Source of the DNA: Plantactinospora sp040120695
GTDB taxonomy: Bacteria; Actinomycetota; Actinomycetes; Mycobacteriales; Micromonosporaceae
Direction of reading: 5' to 3'
Length of the DNA: 64,000 nucleotides
Assembly: GCF_040120695.1 (NCBI RefSeq)
Contig: NZ_JBEEAC010000003.1
Location: 248,001 to 312,000 of the forward strand
Shown here: piece by piece, positions 61,290-64,000 of the stretch
Numbering within the stretch: position 1 is the first letter of the stretch
Layout: the number at the start of each line of letters is the position of its first letter
Notes under the pieces: generated by a model
The model's database searches: none
Told to the model about the DNA's origin: nothing
The model's input: only the letters and a program-made list of their open reading frames with translations
Made by a program: the position numbers and the translations under genes

Positions 61290-61306
61290 TACTACCCTCC
61301 GTCGTA
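61290..61306. promoter_or_regulatory. BlaI-type operator at the blaI promoter
   Basis: TACTAC-CCTCC-GTCGTA: same 6-5-6 geometry as the cydD operator, one mismatch, overlapping the blaI -10 box. Confidence 0.7.
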
Positions 61307-61382
61307 CGTCAGCTCGCCGCCACAGCAGGTGTTGGCAAGGGGCGCTTCTACGCGACAGCAGACGATTCGCGGGGGCCCTTCC

Positions 61383-62207
61383 TTACCCGCCCTTGGGGTG
61401 CCAGACCGTCTTGGTCTCCAGCAGGGCGGTCATGCGGGCGATCCCCGGATCGGCGGTCCAGTCGACCGGGGCGGCAGGTGGCCGGAGTACCCGCTTGAGG
61501 TTGCCGGCCGCGGCCCGTTCGAGTTCGGTGCCGAACTCCGGGTCGGTGACGCCGGTCAGGTCGAGCGCGTTCACATCCATGTGCCCGGCCAGCCAGGGCG
61601 CGGTCTCGGTCGGCCGGCCGGTCAGCAGGTTCACCACCCCGCCGGGCAGATCCGAGGTGGCCAGCACCTCGGAGAGGGTGATCGCCGGCAGCGGACTCGC
61701 GTCGGCGACCAGCACCACCACGGTGTTGCCGGTGACGATCGCCGGGGCCACCACGCTGACCAGCCCGAGCAGTGCCGGCTCGGCCGGGGCGAGCACCCCG
61801 ACCACCCCGGTCGGCTCCGGGGCGGAGAGGTTGAAGTACGGGCCGGCGACCGGGTTGGCGTTGCCGTACACCTGGGTGATCTTGTCGGACCAACCGGCGT
61901 ACCAGACCCAGCGGTCGATCGCCTCGTCCACCTCGGCGACCGGCACGCCGAGCCCGACGAACTGGTCCCGCCGCCCCTCCAGCATCTCGGCGACCCGGTA
62001 GAGGACCTGACCCCGGTTGTACGCGGTCGTGCCCGACCAGCCCCTGACCGCCGCCCGCGCCGCCAGGACGGCGTCCCGGACGTCCTTGCGGGAGGCGAGT
62101 GCCACGTTGGAGTTCTGCACCGGATACGACCGCCCCGACTCGCTGCGCGGGAACTTCCCGCCGATGAAGAGCTTGTACGTCTTGCGTACCGCCACCCGTT
62201 CAGACAT
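61383..62207 (-). CDS. Half-length aldehyde dehydrogenase-like protein lacking the catalytic domain
   Basis: 274 aa, about half of an ALDH. It has the N-terminal region (YKLFIGGKFPRSESGRSYPV) and the NAD-binding fold (PTGVVGVLAPAEPALLGLVSVVAPAIVTGN; LPGGVVNLLTGRPTE), but the sequence stops after TKTVWHPKGG without the catalytic Cys or the general-base Glu motif. It overlaps the full-length ALDH gene by 8 bases, so it is probably a structural or regulatory partner rather than debris. ATG 62207. Confidence 0.8.
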   Translation of the reverse strand: MSERVAVRKTYKLFIGGKFPRSESGRSYPVQNSNVALASRKDVRDAVLAARAAVRGWSGTTAYNRGQVLYRVAEMLEGRRDQFVGLGVPVAEVDEAIDRWVWYAGWSDKITQVYGNANPVAGPYFNLSAPEPTGVVGVLAPAEPALLGLVSVVAPAIVTGNTVVVLVADASPLPAITLSEVLATSDLPGGVVNLLTGRPTETAPWLAGHMDVNALDLTGVTDPEFGTELERAAAGNLKRVLRPPAAPVDWTADPGIARMTALLETKTVWHPKGG

Positions 62208-63651
62208 CGAGGTACGCCTCCAGCCCCTGCCGGCCACCCTCCCGGCCGTAGCCCGACTCCTTGTAGCCGCCGAACGGCGAGGTCGGGTCGAACTTGTTGA
62301 ACGTGTTGGCCCAGACCACTCCGGCGCGCAGCCGATCGGCCATCCAGAGGATCCGGGAGCCCTTGTCGGTCCAGATCCCGGCCGAGAGCCCGTACGGGGT
62401 GTTGTTCGCCTTCTCCACCGCCTCGGCCGGGGTGCGGAAGGTCAGCACCGAGAGCACCGGCCCGAAGATCTCCTCCCGGGCGATCCGGTGTGCCTGGCTG
62501 ACCCCGGTGAAGATGGTCGGGGCGAACCAGAAGCCCCGGTCCGGCAACTCGCACGGCGGCGACCAGCGCTCGGCCCCCTCGGACGACCCGATCTCGCTCA
62601 GCGTCCGGATCCGGTCCAGCTGAGCCGACGAGTTGATCGCGCCGATGTCGGTGTTCTTGTCCAGCGGGTCGCCGACCCGCAGCCGGGCCATCCGGCGCTT
62701 GAGCGAGGCGAGTACCTCGTCGTACACCGATTCCTGGACCAACAGCCGGGAGCCGGCGCAGCAGACGTGCCCCTGGTTGAAGAAGATGCCGTTGACGATG
62801 CCCTCGACGGCCTGGTCGACCGGGGCGTCGTCGAAGACGATGTTCGCCGCCTTGCCACCGAGTTCCAGGGTGAGCTTCTTGCGGCTGCCCGCCACGGAGC
62901 GGGCGATCTGCCGGCCGACCTCGGTGGAGCCGGTGAAGGCGACCTTGTCGATCCCGTCGTGTTCGACCAGCGCCCGGCCGGTCTCGCCGGCTCCGGTGAC
63001 GATGTTGACCACGCCGGGTGGCAGGTCGGCCTGCTGGCAGATCTCCGCGAAGAGCAGCGCGCTCAGTGGGGTGGTCTCGGCCGGCTTGAGTACCACGGTG
63101 TTGCCGGCGGCCAGCGCGGGGGCGATCTTCCAGGCCAGCATCAGCAGCGGGAAGTTCCACGGGATGACCTGGCCGGCCACCCCCAGCGGGCGGGGGGCGG
63201 GACCGAAGCCGGCGTACCCGAGCTTGTCGGCCCAGCCGGCGTAGTAGAAGAAGTGCGCGGCGACCAGCGGGATGTCGACGTCCCGGGACTCCCGGATCGG
63301 CTTGCCGTTGTCCAGCGACTCCAACACCGCCAGCTCGCGGGCCCGCTCCTGGACGATCCGGGCGATCCGGAACAGGTACTTTGCCCGGTCCCGGCCCGGC
63401 ATCTTCGCCCAGACCTCGTCGTACGCCCGGCGGGCCGCCCGGACCGCCCGGTCCACGTCGGCCGGGCTGGCCGTGGTCACCTCGGCCAGCACCTCCTCGG
63501 TGGACGGATTGATCGACTTGATCTGGCCGCCGTCGCCGGACTCGACGTCGAGACCCTCGCCATCGACGAACTCGCCGCCGATGAACAGCCCGTACGACGG
63601 CTTGAGGTCCACCACGGCGCGCGACTCTGGCGCGGGGGCGTATTCGAACAT
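62200..63651 (-). CDS. Aldehyde dehydrogenase
   Basis: 483 aa NAD(P)-dependent ALDH. IPWNFPLLMLAWKIAPALAAGN, the FTGSTEVGR cofactor loop, general base in LELGGKAANIVF and nucleophile Cys in FNQGHVCCAGSRL. ATG 63651, three bases after the deoC stop. With deoC upstream it may oxidise the acetaldehyde released from deoxyribose-5-phosphate; other aldehydes are possible. Confidence 0.94.
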   Translation of the reverse strand: MFEYAPAPESRAVVDLKPSYGLFIGGEFVDGEGLDVESGDGGQIKSINPSTEEVLAEVTTASPADVDRAVRAARRAYDEVWAKMPGRDRAKYLFRIARIVQERARELAVLESLDNGKPIRESRDVDIPLVAAHFFYYAGWADKLGYAGFGPAPRPLGVAGQVIPWNFPLLMLAWKIAPALAAGNTVVLKPAETTPLSALLFAEICQQADLPPGVVNIVTGAGETGRALVEHDGIDKVAFTGSTEVGRQIARSVAGSRKKLTLELGGKAANIVFDDAPVDQAVEGIVNGIFFNQGHVCCAGSRLLVQESVYDEVLASLKRRMARLRVGDPLDKNTDIGAINSSAQLDRIRTLSEIGSSEGAERWSPPCELPDRGFWFAPTIFTGVSQAHRIAREEIFGPVLSVLTFRTPAEAVEKANNTPYGLSAGIWTDKGSRILWMADRLRAGVVWANTFNKFDPTSPFGGYKESGYGREGGRQGLEAYLDV

Positions 63652-63653
63652 GT

Positions 63654-64000
63654 TCAGTCCAGGGTGAAGTAGTCGGGACCGGAGTAGACGCCGGTGCTCA
63701 GCTTGGTGCGCTGCATGAGCAGATCGTTGAGCAGGCTGGAGGCGCCGAACCGGAACCGGTCCGGGTGCAGCCAGTCCGGGCCCGCGGTCTCGTTCACCAG
63801 TACCAGGTACTTGATGGCGTCCTTGCTGGTCCGGATCCCGCCGGCCGGCTTGACCCCGACCTGCCGCCCGGTGGCGTCCCGGAAGTCCCGGACCGCCTCC
63901 AGCATCACCAGGGTGACCGGCAGGGTCGCGGCCACCGGCACCTTGCCGGTCGAGGTCTTGATGAAGTCGGCGCCGGCCAGCATCGCCAGCCAGGAGGCCC
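63654..64000 (-). CDS. deoC: Deoxyribose-phosphate aldolase (C-terminal part)
   Basis: The frame runs off the window edge; ~115 C-terminal residues are visible. GADFIKTSTGK carries the Schiff-base Lys, and VGVKPAGGIRTSKDAI the second active-site Lys. It cleaves 2-deoxyribose-5-phosphate to glyceraldehyde-3-phosphate and acetaldehyde. First visible gene of a deoC-ALDH-half-ALDH operon that would complete the deoxynucleoside breakdown begun by deoA and add. Confidence 0.95.
   Translation of the reverse strand, partial: ASWLAMLAGADFIKTSTGKVPVAATLPVTLVMLEAVRDFRDATGRQVGVKPAGGIRTSKDAIKYLVLVNETAGPDWLHPDRFRFGASSLLNDLLMQRTKLSTGVYSGPDYFTLD

Overview
The window is high-GC DNA from an actinobacterium. 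Gene content and style point to Micromonosporaceae (Micromonospora, Plantactinospora, Salinispora-like): GTG/TTG starts are common, a complete conservon (cvnABCD) is present, and an ECF41-type sigma factor, WXG100/EspC-like proteins and many genes with a -10 box only 6-8 nt before the start codon (leaderless transcripts) occur. No rRNA, tRNA or CRISPR array was recognised.

Layout. 0-9.4 kb: end of an SDR gene, arylamine N-acetyltransferase, galK-galE, a soluble CBS/CorC protein, an ECF sigma factor with a coupled membrane-anchored Asp-box propeller protein, trpS, a 2H phosphoesterase and a HigBA-type toxin-antitoxin pair. 9.6-12.6 kb: two overlapping SPFH/band-7 membrane proteins. 12.8-14.6 kb: the most unusual locus, two convergent genes. 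Each has a T7SS-type helical N-terminus, and each carries one complementary half of a DNase I-like (EEP) nuclease/phosphatase fold. 14.7-18.1 kb: YihY membrane protein, an acidic hypothetical protein, an NmrA-like reductase and a divergent ECF41 sigma factor. 18.4-30.4 kb: maltose/maltodextrin locus (alpha-glucosidase, LacI/MalR regulator, malEFG). Its last gene, a second GH13 enzyme, has been broken by a ~5 kb Tn3-family remnant carrying a serine resolvase with a res-like site, an FtsX ABC transporter and a secreted I36-like protein; a tnpA fragment marks the far junction.

30.4-33.6 kb: DUF305 protein, a TetR regulator divergent from a membrane protein, and a small membrane protein. 33.9-44.6 kb: nucleoside uptake and salvage. 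A BMP lipoprotein, dual-ATPase ABC protein and two permeases import nucleosides; cytidine deaminase, thymidine phosphorylase and adenosine deaminase process them. A DUF4272 protein and an RlmA-type 23S rRNA methyltransferase sit among them. deoC and two aldehyde dehydrogenases at the right edge (61.4-64 kb) can complete deoxyribose catabolism.

45.2-55.5 kb: signalling region with cvnABCD, a LIV-type binding lipoprotein and two uncharacterised large proteins. One of these shares its C-terminal tail with the CvnA kinase. 55.6-61.3 kb: PadR regulator, cydDC and a blaI-blaR pair; BlaI-type operators lie in front of both blaI and cydD, so BlaI probably controls cydDC. Short tandem repeats that copy the last codons and stop of the preceding gene recur through the window.
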